DNA from: JALEFZ01 sp038527485
Lineage (GTDB): Bacteria > Bacteroidota > Bacteroidia > J057
Length of the DNA: 64,000 bases
Direction: 5' to 3'
Assembly: GCA_038527485.1 (NCBI GenBank)
Contig: JBCBFT010000001.1
Coordinates: 1-64,000, forward strand
Shown: one piece after another, positions 8,719-17,854 of the stretch
How the letters are laid out: every line of letters starts with the position of its first letter
How positions within the stretch are numbered: position 1 is the stretch's first letter
Position numbers and translations under genes: made by a program
Notes under the pieces: model-generated
Seen by the model: the letters and a program-made list of their open reading frames with translations, nothing else
Database searches by the model: none
Told to the model about the DNA's origin: nothing

Positions 8719-10280
8719 ATTATTTAGACTACATCGTCATCTCAGTATATGTCGTAGGATTTTTATTCTTGGGCAGATTGGTCAAGGGAGCGAAATCGGG
8801 AGATGAATACTTTTTGGGGGGTAAAAGTTTCGGCTGGTTTCCCCTCTCACTCAGCACGGCTGCCACGCAGATCTCTGCCATCAGCTTCATTTCTGCACCC
8901 GCTTTTGTGGGTCTGAAAGAAGGAGGAGGCATGATGTGGTTGACTTTTGAGTTTGCCGTCCCTCTCGCTATGCTGTTTTTGAGCATTTTTTTGATTCCCC
9001 CTATGTATCGCGCAGGCATCGTCAGCGTATATGAGTTCCTGGAAAATCGTTTTGGTCCCTCCTCTCGTCTGCTGCTGAGTGCGGTCTTCCAAGTCAGTCG
9101 TGCCTTTGCAACGAGTGTGATGATTTATACGGTGGCCTTGATCCTTACGAGTGTCGTCGGCGTCCCCATGTGGGCCACGATTTTGATTATTGGAGTGGTG
9201 ACCTTGATTTATGCTTATCAAGGAGGCATGAAAGCCGTGGTGTATGGAGACGCCATTCAATTGGGCTTGTTGATCGTCGGGATTTTGATCTGCTTTTTTG
9301 TAGGGCTGGAGCTAGTGGGAGGTTGGGGGGCTTTTACTTCCCAGGTAGATGTGACCCGATTAGACGCTGTGAACTTTGGTTCTTTGGGATTTGAAGGGGA
9401 TGAGTTTGGCTTCTGGCCCATGTTGATTGGGGGCTTTTTCCTATATACCTCTTACTACGGCACCGACCAAAGCCAGGTCCAACGTTTGTTTTCAGCTCAG
9501 GATATGGGCACCGTCAAAAAAACGCTCCTCGTCAATGGCTTGATTCGTTTTCCGATCACCATGATTTATTGCATCATGGGACTGATACTGGGTACACTGG
9601 TCGCCACGACACCTGAGTTTAGCAGCCTCATCCCTGCGGATAAGCCTGACCTCATGATCCCACTGTTCATTACGAAATATCTCCCGCATGGAGTGATCGG
9701 TATTTTGATGGTGGCGATCCTATCAGCTGCGATGTCCTCCCTCAGTTCGACAGTCAACTCGCTAAGTGCGGCTACCATAGAGGATTTTTTCAATCGAGAT
9801 AAAAAACTGACAGACAGCGAATACGCTCAATATTCACGCTGGGCGGTATTGTTTTGGGGAGTTGTTACTCTGATTCTCGCGTTCTACACGGGGGATATCG
9901 CCAAGACGGTCATAGAGGCCATCAATAAGATTGGTTCGGTCTTCTACGGTCCAATGATTGCCACTTTTGTCGCTGCCGTGGGCATCCGCCGCATAAATGG
10001 TACAGGGATCAATGCAGGTATCCTAGCAGGCGTAGGAATCAATGTCTACTTGTGGCTTTTTGTCCCTGAGGTATTCTGGTTTTGGTGGAATGCGATTGGT
10101 GCTGTGGTGACGCTAGGGGTTGCCTATATAACAAGTCTGCTCGTAAGCTCCTCACAGCGCGAAACGAAGATGTTGGGCTTTAGCTGGGAGGTGAATGGGG
10201 TGCATGCAGCTGTACTGATAGGCTTCTTTATCCTCATTGTACTTGTGAGTGCCAATATTGGTTCTATCCTAGTGGGATGA
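8715..10280 (+). CDS. Sodium:solute symporter (SSS/SLC5 family)
   Basis: This is a 521-residue polytopic membrane protein with about 14 hydrophobic helices. The N-terminal pattern is typical of the family: DYIVISVYVVGFLFLG in helix 1, then GDEYFLGGKSFGWFPLSLS and STAATQISAISFISAPAFVG. YYGTDQSQVQRLFSA and SAAMSSLSSTVNSLSAAT are further SSS hallmarks, the second carrying serines of the sodium site. The start is the ATG at 8715, overlapping the stop of the upstream glycosidase by four bases. An ATG 39 bases earlier lies inside that gene and would only add polar residues. It probably imports a sugar or glycoside for the coupled enzyme, which is inference from position. The next gene converges on it with only three bases between stops. 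Confidence 0.9.
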   Translation: MNYLDYIVISVYVVGFLFLGRLVKGAKSGDEYFLGGKSFGWFPLSLSTAATQISAISFISAPAFVGLKEGGGMMWLTFEFAVPLAMLFLSIFLIPPMYRAGIVSVYEFLENRFGPSSRLLLSAVFQVSRAFATSVMIYTVALILTSVVGVPMWATILIIGVVTLIYAYQGGMKAVVYGDAIQLGLLIVGILICFFVGLELVGGWGAFTSQVDVTRLDAVNFGSLGFEGDEFGFWPMLIGGFFLYTSYYGTDQSQVQRLFSAQDMGTVKKTLLVNGLIRFPITMIYCIMGLILGTLVATTPEFSSLIPADKPDLMIPLFITKYLPHGVIGILMVAILSAAMSSLSSTVNSLSAATIEDFFNRDKKLTDSEYAQYSRWAVLFWGVVTLILAFYTGDIAKTVIEAINKIGSVFYGPMIATFVAAVGIRRINGTGINAGILAGVGINVYLWLFVPEVFWFWWNAIGAVVTLGVAYITSLLVSSSQRETKMLGFSWEVNGVHAAVLIGFFILIVLVSANIGSILVG

Positions 10281-10283
10281 TCA

Positions 10284-10523
10284 TCAAATGAGCGACTCAA
10301 GTAGACTATGAGCATCTACGCTATGTTTTTCTTTGATCCCTTGGTCCACAGCATCACCAAACATGAGGCGGGAATTGGAAAATCGGGCATACCGACCTTT
10401 ACTATTAAAATGTGAAATGAGCCCTTCGTGTGTCCAAACCTTGGATGGTTCTTCGCAAGCAATGAAGAGCCACATCATAGCGACGCATCCCCACATCACA
10501 GGGTATAAAACAGATGATTTCAT
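10284..10523 (-). CDS. Small putative lipoprotein
   Basis: The 79-residue product starts MKSSVLYPVMWGC and has a lipobox-like LFIAC (Cys at about residue 23), so it is likely exported and lipidated. The mature part of about 56 residues is polar and matches nothing I recognise. The ATG at 10523 gives the better signal peptide; one five codons upstream is also in frame. It lies downstream of the immunity-like gene on the same strand, 48 bases after that gene's stop, so co-transcription is possible. A spurious frame cannot be excluded, but the signal-plus-lipobox pattern argues for a real gene. Confidence 0.5.
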   Translation of the reverse strand: MKSSVLYPVMWGCVAMMWLFIACEEPSKVWTHEGLISHFNSKGRYARFSNSRLMFGDAVDQGIKEKHSVDAHSLLESLI

Positions 10524-10571
10524 GATTTGTAATTTCATTCTGCACAGAGGAATGGGACAATTTTCCCCTTG

Positions 10572-11270
10572 CTATTTATTCAAATAGTAATTGATATACC
10601 CACTAAAAATCAATGCACCCTTTTCCGTCTCTACTGCTATCACTTCTTGAATTTCTTCTCCTGACTGAAAAGGCGTAGAAATTTTATTATTCTCAGCAAA
10701 TCTCCGCAAGCGCCATGCGTCAAAGCCGTCTGCCTCACCATTTTCTCCAAAATCAAAGTCGATCCAGAACTGGCCATTAGAAAGGGAAAGTCCAAATCCA
10801 TGCGGGTGGATTTTCACCCCCTCCTTATTCATGGGGAGCTTTCGTTTTCCTGCATGAATACACCAATCTATCCATTCATGGCAAGTTTTGGGGAAGGTGA
10901 TATTCCACTTATCACTGAGGATATCTAGGGCTTCCTCCTGCCTGAGATGAAACTGCTGCAACAAGTGGTAAAAGTCTTCTAAAATCGTAGGGGCTAAGGG
11001 TAGAAAATCAAGTGGCTCGTACTCCATTGCTTTCGCCATTCTTCTTAGGTCATATCGCTGCTTGAGTTTGAGTTTCACCCCCGTTTCGGAAATCATGTAA
11101 AGGAGATGTTCCCATGCTAAACCCAACTCATGATGATCTAGATAAGATTTAATGATCGTCTCTCCATCTTGGAGGCCAAGTGCTTGATCCGTCAATTCCT
11201 GCTGCACAAGCATTCTTTGTACTTCTTCGGAAATTCGATGGATACTTTGATAGATGAATTTTGTTTCCAT
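10572..11270 (-). CDS. MafI-like plus DUF6896-like immunity-type protein
   Basis: The 232-residue product starts at METKFIYQ (ATG 11270); an upstream in-frame start at 11369 would run into the SGNH hydrolase gene. Two segments are recognisable. Residues about 15-85 contain SYLDHHELGLAWEHLLYMI followed by a Tyr-centred helix, resembling the short MafI-type immunity proteins (family pattern: LDHGExGLAxExL). Residues about 160-215 contain HPHGFGLSLSNGQFWIDFDF and then GFDAWRLRRFAEN, which matches my recollection of DUF6896, a domain often found beside polymorphic toxins. No signal peptide or toxin partner is visible nearby. It lies 47 bases downstream of the SGNH gene on the same strand. Both domain names are from memory and need a profile search. 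Confidence 0.6.
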   Translation of the reverse strand: METKFIYQSIHRISEEVQRMLVQQELTDQALGLQDGETIIKSYLDHHELGLAWEHLLYMISETGVKLKLKQRYDLRRMAKAMEYEPLDFLPLAPTILEDFYHLLQQFHLRQEEALDILSDKWNITFPKTCHEWIDWCIHAGKRKLPMNKEGVKIHPHGFGLSLSNGQFWIDFDFGENGEADGFDAWRLRRFAENNKISTPFQSGEEIQEVIAVETEKGALIFSGYINYYLNK

Positions 11271-11317
11271 GGGAATGAGATGATGATATTTTATGGGAGC
11301 CCAGTTGGGTCGAAGCA

Positions 11318-12094
11318 CTACAAGACAACCCCTGACTCCATAATCTGCTTGGCCGTCTCCCGCGCCCACACCTGATAAGCGAAGGTGGAGGGATGTACGC
11401 CATCACTAAAAAAGGCCGTCAACGGATCTTCTATCTCCAATTTTTGGCCCCACTCCAAGATCGATATCACACTTCCCTCATAATAGACATCTGCCATTTC
11501 CTCCACCAGAATTTTCAGTTCTTCACCTAGAATTTCTACAAGATTGCCAATCACGAACTTCATTTGTGGAGTAAAAGCAGGAAAATCTTTGATGGGGGGC
11601 ATGTTGCAAAAGAAAATCGGCACCTTGGGGTATCTCTCCTGAATCTGGAGGATCAGATTACGCACATCCTTTCGCCATCTTTGTGGGTGATGCAAGGCAA
11701 AAGCATCGTTGGCACCCAGCCCAATGACGACCAAATCGACGGTCTCTTCTGAGATCTGAGGCAAGAACTTTTGCTGGACATCCTTGGCGGTGTATCCACT
11801 CTTGGCGTAGACTTTCCATCTGACATCTGTCTGCAACATCTCGGCCAATGACTGAGCCAAAGTACCTGTAAATCCCAATGCATGCGTCTCTACGCCTACC
11901 CCTGCGATGGTACTCTCCCCTAGTGTCAGCAATTGAAGCGGTTTTTTAGCCGAGGTGCCACTTGAGGCCATGCCTTCTGTTCCTGTCGCTTCGGGAAGTT
12001 TGGGAATGGTCGCCTTCACCTTGGCTCCTTGCATATAAAGGATGGGGAGAAGCGGAAGGGAAATGAGGGCTCCGAGAGGGTATTTGAGGCGCAT
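11318..12094 (-). CDS. SGNH/GDSL-family hydrolase, exported
   Basis: The 258-residue product has a short hydrophobic N-terminus (YPLGALISLPLLPILYM) that could be a signal peptide or anchor. All SGNH blocks are present: LLTLGESTIAGVG with the nucleophile Ser, a Gly in KSGYT, the Asn in VIGLGANDAFAL and the Asp/His pair in FSDGVHPSTFAY near the C-terminus. Enzymes of this fold are esterases, lipases, or acyl and acetyl carbohydrate esterases. Substrate specificity cannot be inferred. It is the first of three closely spaced minus-strand genes with the immunity-like protein and the small lipoprotein. Confidence 0.82.
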   Translation of the reverse strand: MRLKYPLGALISLPLLPILYMQGAKVKATIPKLPEATGTEGMASSGTSAKKPLQLLTLGESTIAGVGVETHALGFTGTLAQSLAEMLQTDVRWKVYAKSGYTAKDVQQKFLPQISEETVDLVVIGLGANDAFALHHPQRWRKDVRNLILQIQERYPKVPIFFCNMPPIKDFPAFTPQMKFVIGNLVEILGEELKILVEEMADVYYEGSVISILEWGQKLEIEDPLTAFFSDGVHPSTFAYQVWARETAKQIMESGVVL

Positions 12095-12348
12095 AAGGTA
12101 TCGTTAAACCAAGTGATGTGATGTATCAAGATATACATCCTTTGATTAGGAGAAAAATAGCCTCTTCTACATGTAAAGCCGAGTGCCATTCCTAAGATAA
12201 AATCTAAAGCTCACTTATCATCCGTATTTTTTGCACCCCATCACGATCATTCCCTTACAAAAAAGGAGAAATATTCTTGTTGGAAACAACGATATAAAAG
12301 CGCCCATTTTCGTGATAATTGGATCTTTCGAAATGCTAAAAAGAAGCA

Positions 12349-13023
12349 TTAACTATTTAGTTCTAAGTCTAATAGTAGATAAGAAAACCCCTCCCACATA
12401 CAACTCCTATCAGCGACAAGAACTTCTGTATCCTTGTATAAAATACGATAGTAATCTACTGTAGTACAGCCATTGGAGCCTATATGATTAAGCTCTATTT
12501 CAAATCGACGGATGGCCTCTAAGTCAAGAGAGGAAAGCTCCTTCACTTTGCCCTCGTATTCGGCATAATATTTTCGATTGGCCTTATAGATCCATAGGTG
12601 GGCTTTCATTGAATGAAAGCAGCCAAGAGATTGCATTTCAATTGCATAACACTCGCTCTCTTGAAGGCGATCTAAAATAGGAGGATATCCATCTTCTTTG
12701 TGATTAAGCTTACCAGGATGAAGTATCACCTTTTGAGTAAAGAATGGAAAAATTAAAACAGATTCAGCTTTTTCTTGCTTAAATATTGATGTGTATGTCA
12801 ACCTATATTTACCAGGAGATATATTTTCAATGATTTGAGGATTCGTAACTGATAATGGCAAAACCTCAATCAACTCCTTCCCTCGATAAACTTTAACTTC
12901 ACTTGGGATAAATGTATGGATCCCTTGTCGAGAATCTTTTGTATGAATCTCTAGTTTTCCTTGAGAGGTTAATAGGCAAAAAATGAGCAAGAAGAGTAGA
13001 GAAATAAGGGGGAAGTATCTCAC
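12349..13023 (-). CDS. Secreted protein of unknown function
   Basis: The 224-residue product begins with a clear signal peptide (RYFPLISLLFLLIFCLLTSQG). A segment at about residues 25-110 looks like a small beta-sandwich carboxypeptidase-regulatory-type domain (KVYRGKELIEVLP, then ISPGKYRLTYTS). The second half has four cysteines (positions near 128, 138, 187, 211) and the phrase FEIELNHIGSNGCTTVDYY. I do not recognise a family. It is notably more AT-rich than its neighbours. It stands alone with about 250 empty bases on either side. Confidence 0.65.
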   Translation of the reverse strand: MRYFPLISLLFLLIFCLLTSQGKLEIHTKDSRQGIHTFIPSEVKVYRGKELIEVLPLSVTNPQIIENISPGKYRLTYTSIFKQEKAESVLIFPFFTQKVILHPGKLNHKEDGYPPILDRLQESECYAIEMQSLGCFHSMKAHLWIYKANRKYYAEYEGKVKELSSLDLEAIRRFEIELNHIGSNGCTTVDYYRILYKDTEVLVADRSCMWEGFSYLLLDLELNS

Positions 13024-13321
13024 TTATTATTCTTTATAGTTGCAGATTCAATATAGGTTAAAAGTTTCAACTCATCCACATGGATAATTATCAATATTCA
13101 CAACTTATGTTGAAGCACAACTATATTCACTTTCTCACGCGCAGCTTCAGTGAATAAGTGAACTGCCTAAGTTTACATACTCGCCCCTCATTCACCAATT
13201 CCTACTAAAATATTGTTGATTCTATATTTTTTATCCTAGTTTGCGCGCGAAGCGCAGGTGAAGGAAATTGTGATGACCATTTGTAAGAATTTTTATCTAC
13301 ACACGCTTGATATTGAGATTT

Positions 13322-16300
13322 ATGGGATCAACGTTTGTTCTGGGTGCAACACCGATTCACCAAAACCCCAAGCCTGTAGAAGGGGGGTACCTTGTCCTTG
13401 AAGGCCAGTCGTTTTATAAAATATCGAACTACGATGCGATGCGGCCCTTTTTTATCTCGCTCGTAAGCCCCTCTGATCACTGGTTGTTTATCTCTAGTAC
13501 AGGTGGCCTCACCGCAGGCCGTAAGAACCAGAGCCACTCGCTCTTTCCCTACTACACCGACGACAAGCTGTCCGAAAGTGCTGAACTCACAGGGAGCAAG
13601 ACGCTGATGATCGTAGAACAGGAAGGAAAACACTATCTGTGGGAACCCTTCTCCAAGGCCTACCAATCGCTCTATCCCCTGACACGTAACCTCTACAAAA
13701 ACCAGACGGGGAACATCCTCATCTTTGAAGAAATCAATGAACAACTGGGGCTGACCTTTCGCTACAGCTGGCAGTTTTCCGAAAAATATGGCTTCGTCAA
13801 ACACGCACAACTGATCAATCTCCGCGAAGGCGAAGCACAGGTACGTGTACTAGACGGGCTGCAAAACCTCATTCCCTATGGCATCAGCTCCATCGTGCAA
13901 GAGACACGATCCAACTTGAGCCACGCCTACAAGAAGAATGAACTCCATCCTGAATCAGGATTGGGTATGTACATGCTCAGCGCGATGATCGTCGATAAAG
14001 CAGAGCCGAGCGAAGCGCTACAAGCCACGACTGTATGGTCCGCAGGCATCACGCCCGATAACTATCTGCTCTCGAGCCGCCAACTCGATCAGTTCCGCCT
14101 GGGACAAGCCCTCACGACGGAGATCGACATGCGGGCAGAACCTGGCAGCTACTTCATAGAGAGCCACTTGAATCTTACCCAAGGAGAAACGCAAGAATGG
14201 TACCTCGTCAGCGAGATTGAGCAAGACCACGCGGAAGTAATCCGACTGATCGACCAACTCAGTAGCAGCGACCAACTCCTCACAGATCTCAAAGCAGATC
14301 TAGCAGCTAGTACCCTTGCGTTACGCTACCTTGTAGGGATGGCCGATGGGCTCCAAAAGACAGGCTACCCCCTCAGCGCAGGACGTCACTACTCCAACGT
14401 CCTGTTCAACATCATGCGTGGCGGCATCTTCGAGGACCAATACGAAGTAGAGAAAGCAGACCTGTTAGACTACGTACGCACGATCTGCCCCAAAGCTCTA
14501 ACAGAATCTATAGCCTTTTTTGAAGGTCTACCTGAGGCTATTTCTTATCAAGAACTCATCGCCAAAGCAGAGGCTACAGGCGATGCTGATCTGATTCGAA
14601 TCTCTTATGAGTACTTGCCGATCTCCTTTAGTCGCAGACATGGCGACCCGAGTCGCCCATGGAACCAATTCTCTATCGAGATTCGCAAAGACGACGGAAG
14701 CAAAAGCCGCTACTATCAAGGAAACTGGCGAGACATCTTCCAAAACTGGGAGGCCCTTTCGCTTTCTTTCCCTGGCTATATCAACTCCATGATCACCAAA
14801 TTCGTCAATGCCTCCACCATCGACGGATACAATCCCTATCGCATCACGCGTGATGGCATCGACTGGGAAGTAATCGAGCCAGACGATCCATGGTCTTTCA
14901 TCGGATACTGGGGCGACCACCAGATCATTTATCTCTTGAAGTTGCTAGAGGTGTCTACTGCCCATGATAAGGAGGCCTTAAGTGCCCTCCTCCAAGCCCC
15001 TCACTACGTATACGCCAACGTTCCTTATCGCATCAAGTCCTACGCCGACATTCTGAAGGACCCGCAGGATACGATTGATTTTGATGAGGAGGAAGCTGCG
15101 CGTATCGACGCACGATGCAAACATGCAGGGGCAGACGGAAAACTGGTCTACGGAGCAGGTGATGAGCTAGTCAAAGCAACACTGACAGAAAAGTTACTCC
15201 TGACGCTTCTGACCAAGCTCTCCAACTTCATCCCTGAAGCAGGGATTTGGCTGAATACACAGCGTCCTGAGTGGAATGATGCCAACAATGCATTGGTAGG
15301 GAATGGAGTTTCTATGGTGACCCTGTACTATATCAGAAGGTATATCCACTTCTGCCAGGGGCTTTTCGCAGACCTGGGAGTAGTTTCTTTTGAGTTCAAT
15401 GCACCTGTACAGGAATTCTTCACAGGAATTGCCGAAGTCTTTGCGCAGCATGTAGATAAAACGGAGCGCACATTCACAGATGTAGAACGCAAGGAAATGG
15501 TAGATGCGCTGGGTATGTTCGGTGAGGCCTATCGTACGGAGGCCTACCAAGGCTTCAATGGACAAAAAAGTAGCATCTCGATTGAGGCGATGCAGCAGTT
15601 TTTTGCAACTGCCCAGCAGTTTGTCGATCACTCTATTCGCATCAACAAGCGCGAAGATGGTTTGTATCATTCCTACAACCTTGTGACTTGTACAGATACA
15701 GAGATGCAGATTTCTTATCTCTATGAGATGTTAGAAGGTCAGGTAGCTGTCCTGTCCGCAGGCTTGCTAGACGCCCAAGAGTCGGTCGATCTCCTGCATG
15801 CGCTAAAGTCCAGTCCCGTCTACCGAGAGGATCAATACAGTTATTTGTTGTATCCCAATCGCGATTTGCCACGCTTCCTCAAGAAGAATCAAATCCCATC
15901 AGAATTCATCCAAAACTCTCCGCTGGCACAAGCACTACTCGCTGCTGGTAATGCTACGATGCTCAGCCAGGATGTAAAAGGAAACTTCCACTTTGCGGGT
16001 CATTTCCACAATGCGGATGATGTTAAAGCAGCCTTAGAGACATTGAGTGGAGAAGGATATGAGGAAATGGTCGCAAAGGAATGCGATGCTTATCTAGACG
16101 TATTTGAGCAGATGTTTAACCACAAGGCCTTCACAGGTCGCTCAGGAACCTTCTTCGGGTACGAAGGATTGGGCAGCATCTATTGGCACATGGTATCGAA
16201 GCTCCTAGTAGCGACCCAGGAAGTACTTTATGCCTATCCTGAGGCTTCGCTTGAAGTGAGATCCAAACTAGTCGATCAGTATTATGAAATCCGTGCGGGA

Positions 16301-16762
16301 ATTGGAATCAATAAAAATCCAGACCTATACGGTGCCTTCCCTACTGATCCCTACTCGCATACACCTGCACACAAAGGCGCCCAGCAACCAGGTATGACAG
16401 GACAGGTGAAGGAAGACGTCCTCAACAGATGGGCAGAGCTAGGGGTAAGTGTAAAGGAGGGGAAGATCAGCTTTGCTCCCACCTTCATCCACCCAGATGA
16501 GTTTCTGAAAGCATCTGATACTTTCGAATTCTTCGACGTGAAAGGAAATCAACAAGAATTGTCCTTGGCAGCTGGCGAAATGGGTTTCACCTATGGCCAG
16601 GTTCCTGTCATCTATCAGCAGTCTTCTCAAAACAAGCTCCATATCCATATGGAAGGAAATGTGAAGACGATAGAAGGATCGACCCTGGACGCTGCGACTT
16701 CCGCTCATATCTTCGGTCGTGATGGTGTCATCGAGCAGATTCGCGTTGAGCTAGCCAGCTAG
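13322..16762 (+). CDS. Giant cytoplasmic (alpha/alpha)6-barrel carbohydrate enzyme candidate
   Basis: The 1146-residue product has no signal peptide. The N-terminal 300 residues look like a beta super-sandwich (GGYLVLEGQSFYKISNYD, ISSTGGLTAGRKNQSHSLFP), as seen in front of glycoside phosphorylases of the GH94 type. The central and C-terminal parts are helical, with aromatic-acidic motifs expected in an (alpha/alpha)6 barrel: PSRPWNQFSIEI, GNWRDIFQNWEAL, NPYRITRDGIDWEV, DDPWSFIGYWGDHQIIYLL, and RPEWNDANNALVGNGVSM with Asp at about residue 653. The length and order suggest a GH94/GH15-like phosphorylase, hydrolase or transglycosylase, but no exact family is recognised. The ATG at 13322 is preferred to a TTG at 13307. 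A strong terminator follows. Confidence 0.6.
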   Translation: MGSTFVLGATPIHQNPKPVEGGYLVLEGQSFYKISNYDAMRPFFISLVSPSDHWLFISSTGGLTAGRKNQSHSLFPYYTDDKLSESAELTGSKTLMIVEQEGKHYLWEPFSKAYQSLYPLTRNLYKNQTGNILIFEEINEQLGLTFRYSWQFSEKYGFVKHAQLINLREGEAQVRVLDGLQNLIPYGISSIVQETRSNLSHAYKKNELHPESGLGMYMLSAMIVDKAEPSEALQATTVWSAGITPDNYLLSSRQLDQFRLGQALTTEIDMRAEPGSYFIESHLNLTQGETQEWYLVSEIEQDHAEVIRLIDQLSSSDQLLTDLKADLAASTLALRYLVGMADGLQKTGYPLSAGRHYSNVLFNIMRGGIFEDQYEVEKADLLDYVRTICPKALTESIAFFEGLPEAISYQELIAKAEATGDADLIRISYEYLPISFSRRHGDPSRPWNQFSIEIRKDDGSKSRYYQGNWRDIFQNWEALSLSFPGYINSMITKFVNASTIDGYNPYRITRDGIDWEVIEPDDPWSFIGYWGDHQIIYLLKLLEVSTAHDKEALSALLQAPHYVYANVPYRIKSYADILKDPQDTIDFDEEEAARIDARCKHAGADGKLVYGAGDELVKATLTEKLLLTLLTKLSNFIPEAGIWLNTQRPEWNDANNALVGNGVSMVTLYYIRRYIHFCQGLFADLGVVSFEFNAPVQEFFTGIAEVFAQHVDKTERTFTDVERKEMVDALGMFGEAYRTEAYQGFNGQKSSISIEAMQQFFATAQQFVDHSIRINKREDGLYHSYNLVTCTDTEMQISYLYEMLEGQVAVLSAGLLDAQESVDLLHALKSSPVYREDQYSYLLYPNRDLPRFLKKNQIPSEFIQNSPLAQALLAAGNATMLSQDVKGNFHFAGHFHNADDVKAALETLSGEGYEEMVAKECDAYLDVFEQMFNHKAFTGRSGTFFGYEGLGSIYWHMVSKLLVATQEVLYAYPEASLEVRSKLVDQYYEIRAGIGINKNPDLYGAFPTDPYSHTPAHKGAQQPGMTGQVKEDVLNRWAELGVSVKEGKISFAPTFIHPDEFLKASDTFEFFDVKGNQQELSLAAGEMGFTYGQVPVIYQQSSQNKLHIHMEGNVKTIEGSTLDAATSAHIFGRDGVIEQIRVELAS

Positions 16763-16794
16763 CCCTAGACCGAATGGACATAATTTACTTACCG

Positions 16795-16832
16795 TGCCCT
16801 ATACAGTTTTTGGCTGTGTAGGGCATGTTTCT
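16795..16832 (+). terminator. Terminator after the giant enzyme gene
   Basis: GCCCTATACAG pairs with CTGTGTAGGGC across a TTTTTGG loop (one wobble pair), followed by the T-rich TGTTTCTT. It starts 32 bases after the stop codon. Confidence 0.75.
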
Positions 16833-16855
16833 TCATTATAATATAGGTTATGGAT

Positions 16856-16882
16856 GAGCCACGCTGTAGCGGTGGCTCTACG
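16856..16882. repeat. Palindromic repeat, CCACGC/GCGGTGG family
   Basis: GAGCCACGC and GCGGTGGCTC flank TGTA, followed by TACG. The core and the one-base arm asymmetry match unit 5 of the cluster at 7370-7390, including the trailing CTACG. It lies between the terminator of the plus-strand enzyme and the end of the minus-strand epimerase-like gene. Confidence 0.65.
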
Positions 16883-16883
16883 T

Positions 16884-17759
16884 CTAGCTAAAATCATACC
16901 TCCGCGACCAAACGACCGTCTCCCCAGCCTTAAGATGGATCTTGAAAAATAGCTCTGGGCTGATCACGTGCTGGGTACCCCAAAGATTGATTTTGTCTGT
17001 AGGGAAATCTGTGGACTCTTGTATCGTGATGCCATGTTTGAGGTTTGTCAAAGTCCATAAAGCTGTTCTCTTTTCTCCTCCCGTGAGATTGCTGAAGAAA
17101 AAAGGCTCGGAGGGTGTTCCATTAAACCGAATGTCGTTATCCCCTATTTCTACTTTCTGCTCTGGGTTTACATTTGCCCCAAATCCTTCTGCCTTCAACT
17201 CAAAAGGAAAGGATAATTCATCGTCCTTTCCCATCCATTCTCCCCCTATTCCAAAAAAATTGTGTACATACTCATCCGTCTGAATAGCTTTCTCCCCTGT
17301 ATTTTTCAATTCGTAAGATATGGCCAAGGAAGAACCCTCTAGCTTGATTTCCTTATTCAGAATGTACGCATAGCCATTGGACACCTCAGAGGTGCAGACA
17401 ATTTTCATGTGCTGATCATTTCCCTGAAACTCAAAGCTTGCTGGCCTAGTCTCATAAGGATGATGGAAAGCATAAACACTACTGTCTTTCTTCAACAAGC
17501 CTACACCAATCTTATGAAACCACTCCCCTACTTCTACCTCATCAAATCCTACAGGGGCCTCTATCCCAAATTCATTGTACAAGCCTTTCCCGAAAAGTTC
17601 CTCGCGGGGTTCATTTTGTTTCTCGGAAACGGTCATAGGGATTCCTTTAAACCGTACATGTGTAATTTTCCCTGTCCAGTCAAAGCGAGAAAAATGGTAT
17701 CCCTCGTCAGGGAGATCTAGAGAAATTGCAAGGAACTCATTTTGAAGTGTGTGGGGCAT
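16884..17759 (-). CDS. Aldose 1-epimerase-like protein (galactose mutarotase superfamily)
   Basis: The 291-residue product has the strand pattern of the galactose mutarotase-like beta super-sandwich. Recognisable parts are the early LDLPDEGYHFSRFDW, FGKGLYNEFGIE, HHPYETRPASFEF with histidines in the expected middle region, and ISYELKNTGEKAI near residue 170, which is the usual free-epimer strand. The classical catalytic Glu cannot be assigned with certainty. The ATG at 17759 is preceded by AAGGA at a good distance; a longer frame to 17855 would abut the upstream gene but has no family similarity. Its start lies 95 bases after the stop of the penicillin-acylase-type gene on the same strand. 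A role on hexose substrates is inferred. Confidence 0.65.
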   Translation of the reverse strand: MPHTLQNEFLAISLDLPDEGYHFSRFDWTGKITHVRFKGIPMTVSEKQNEPREELFGKGLYNEFGIEAPVGFDEVEVGEWFHKIGVGLLKKDSSVYAFHHPYETRPASFEFQGNDQHMKIVCTSEVSNGYAYILNKEIKLEGSSLAISYELKNTGEKAIQTDEYVHNFFGIGGEWMGKDDELSFPFELKAEGFGANVNPEQKVEIGDNDIRFNGTPSEPFFFSNLTGGEKRTALWTLTNLKHGITIQESTDFPTDKINLWGTQHVISPELFFKIHLKAGETVVWSRRYDFS

Positions 17760-17854
17760 GACTTTTTTCCTTTGGGCAATAAACGCTATGGCAAATGATT
17801 CTTTCGATCTAATCTGTAATTGAACTCTTCTCTCATTTGAAAGAAAGCCAAACA

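Noticed and set aside
12231..12464. Plus-strand frame of 77 codons overlapping the end of the secreted unknown protein
   Set aside because: It overlaps a better minus-strand gene with a signal peptide and shows no coding character.
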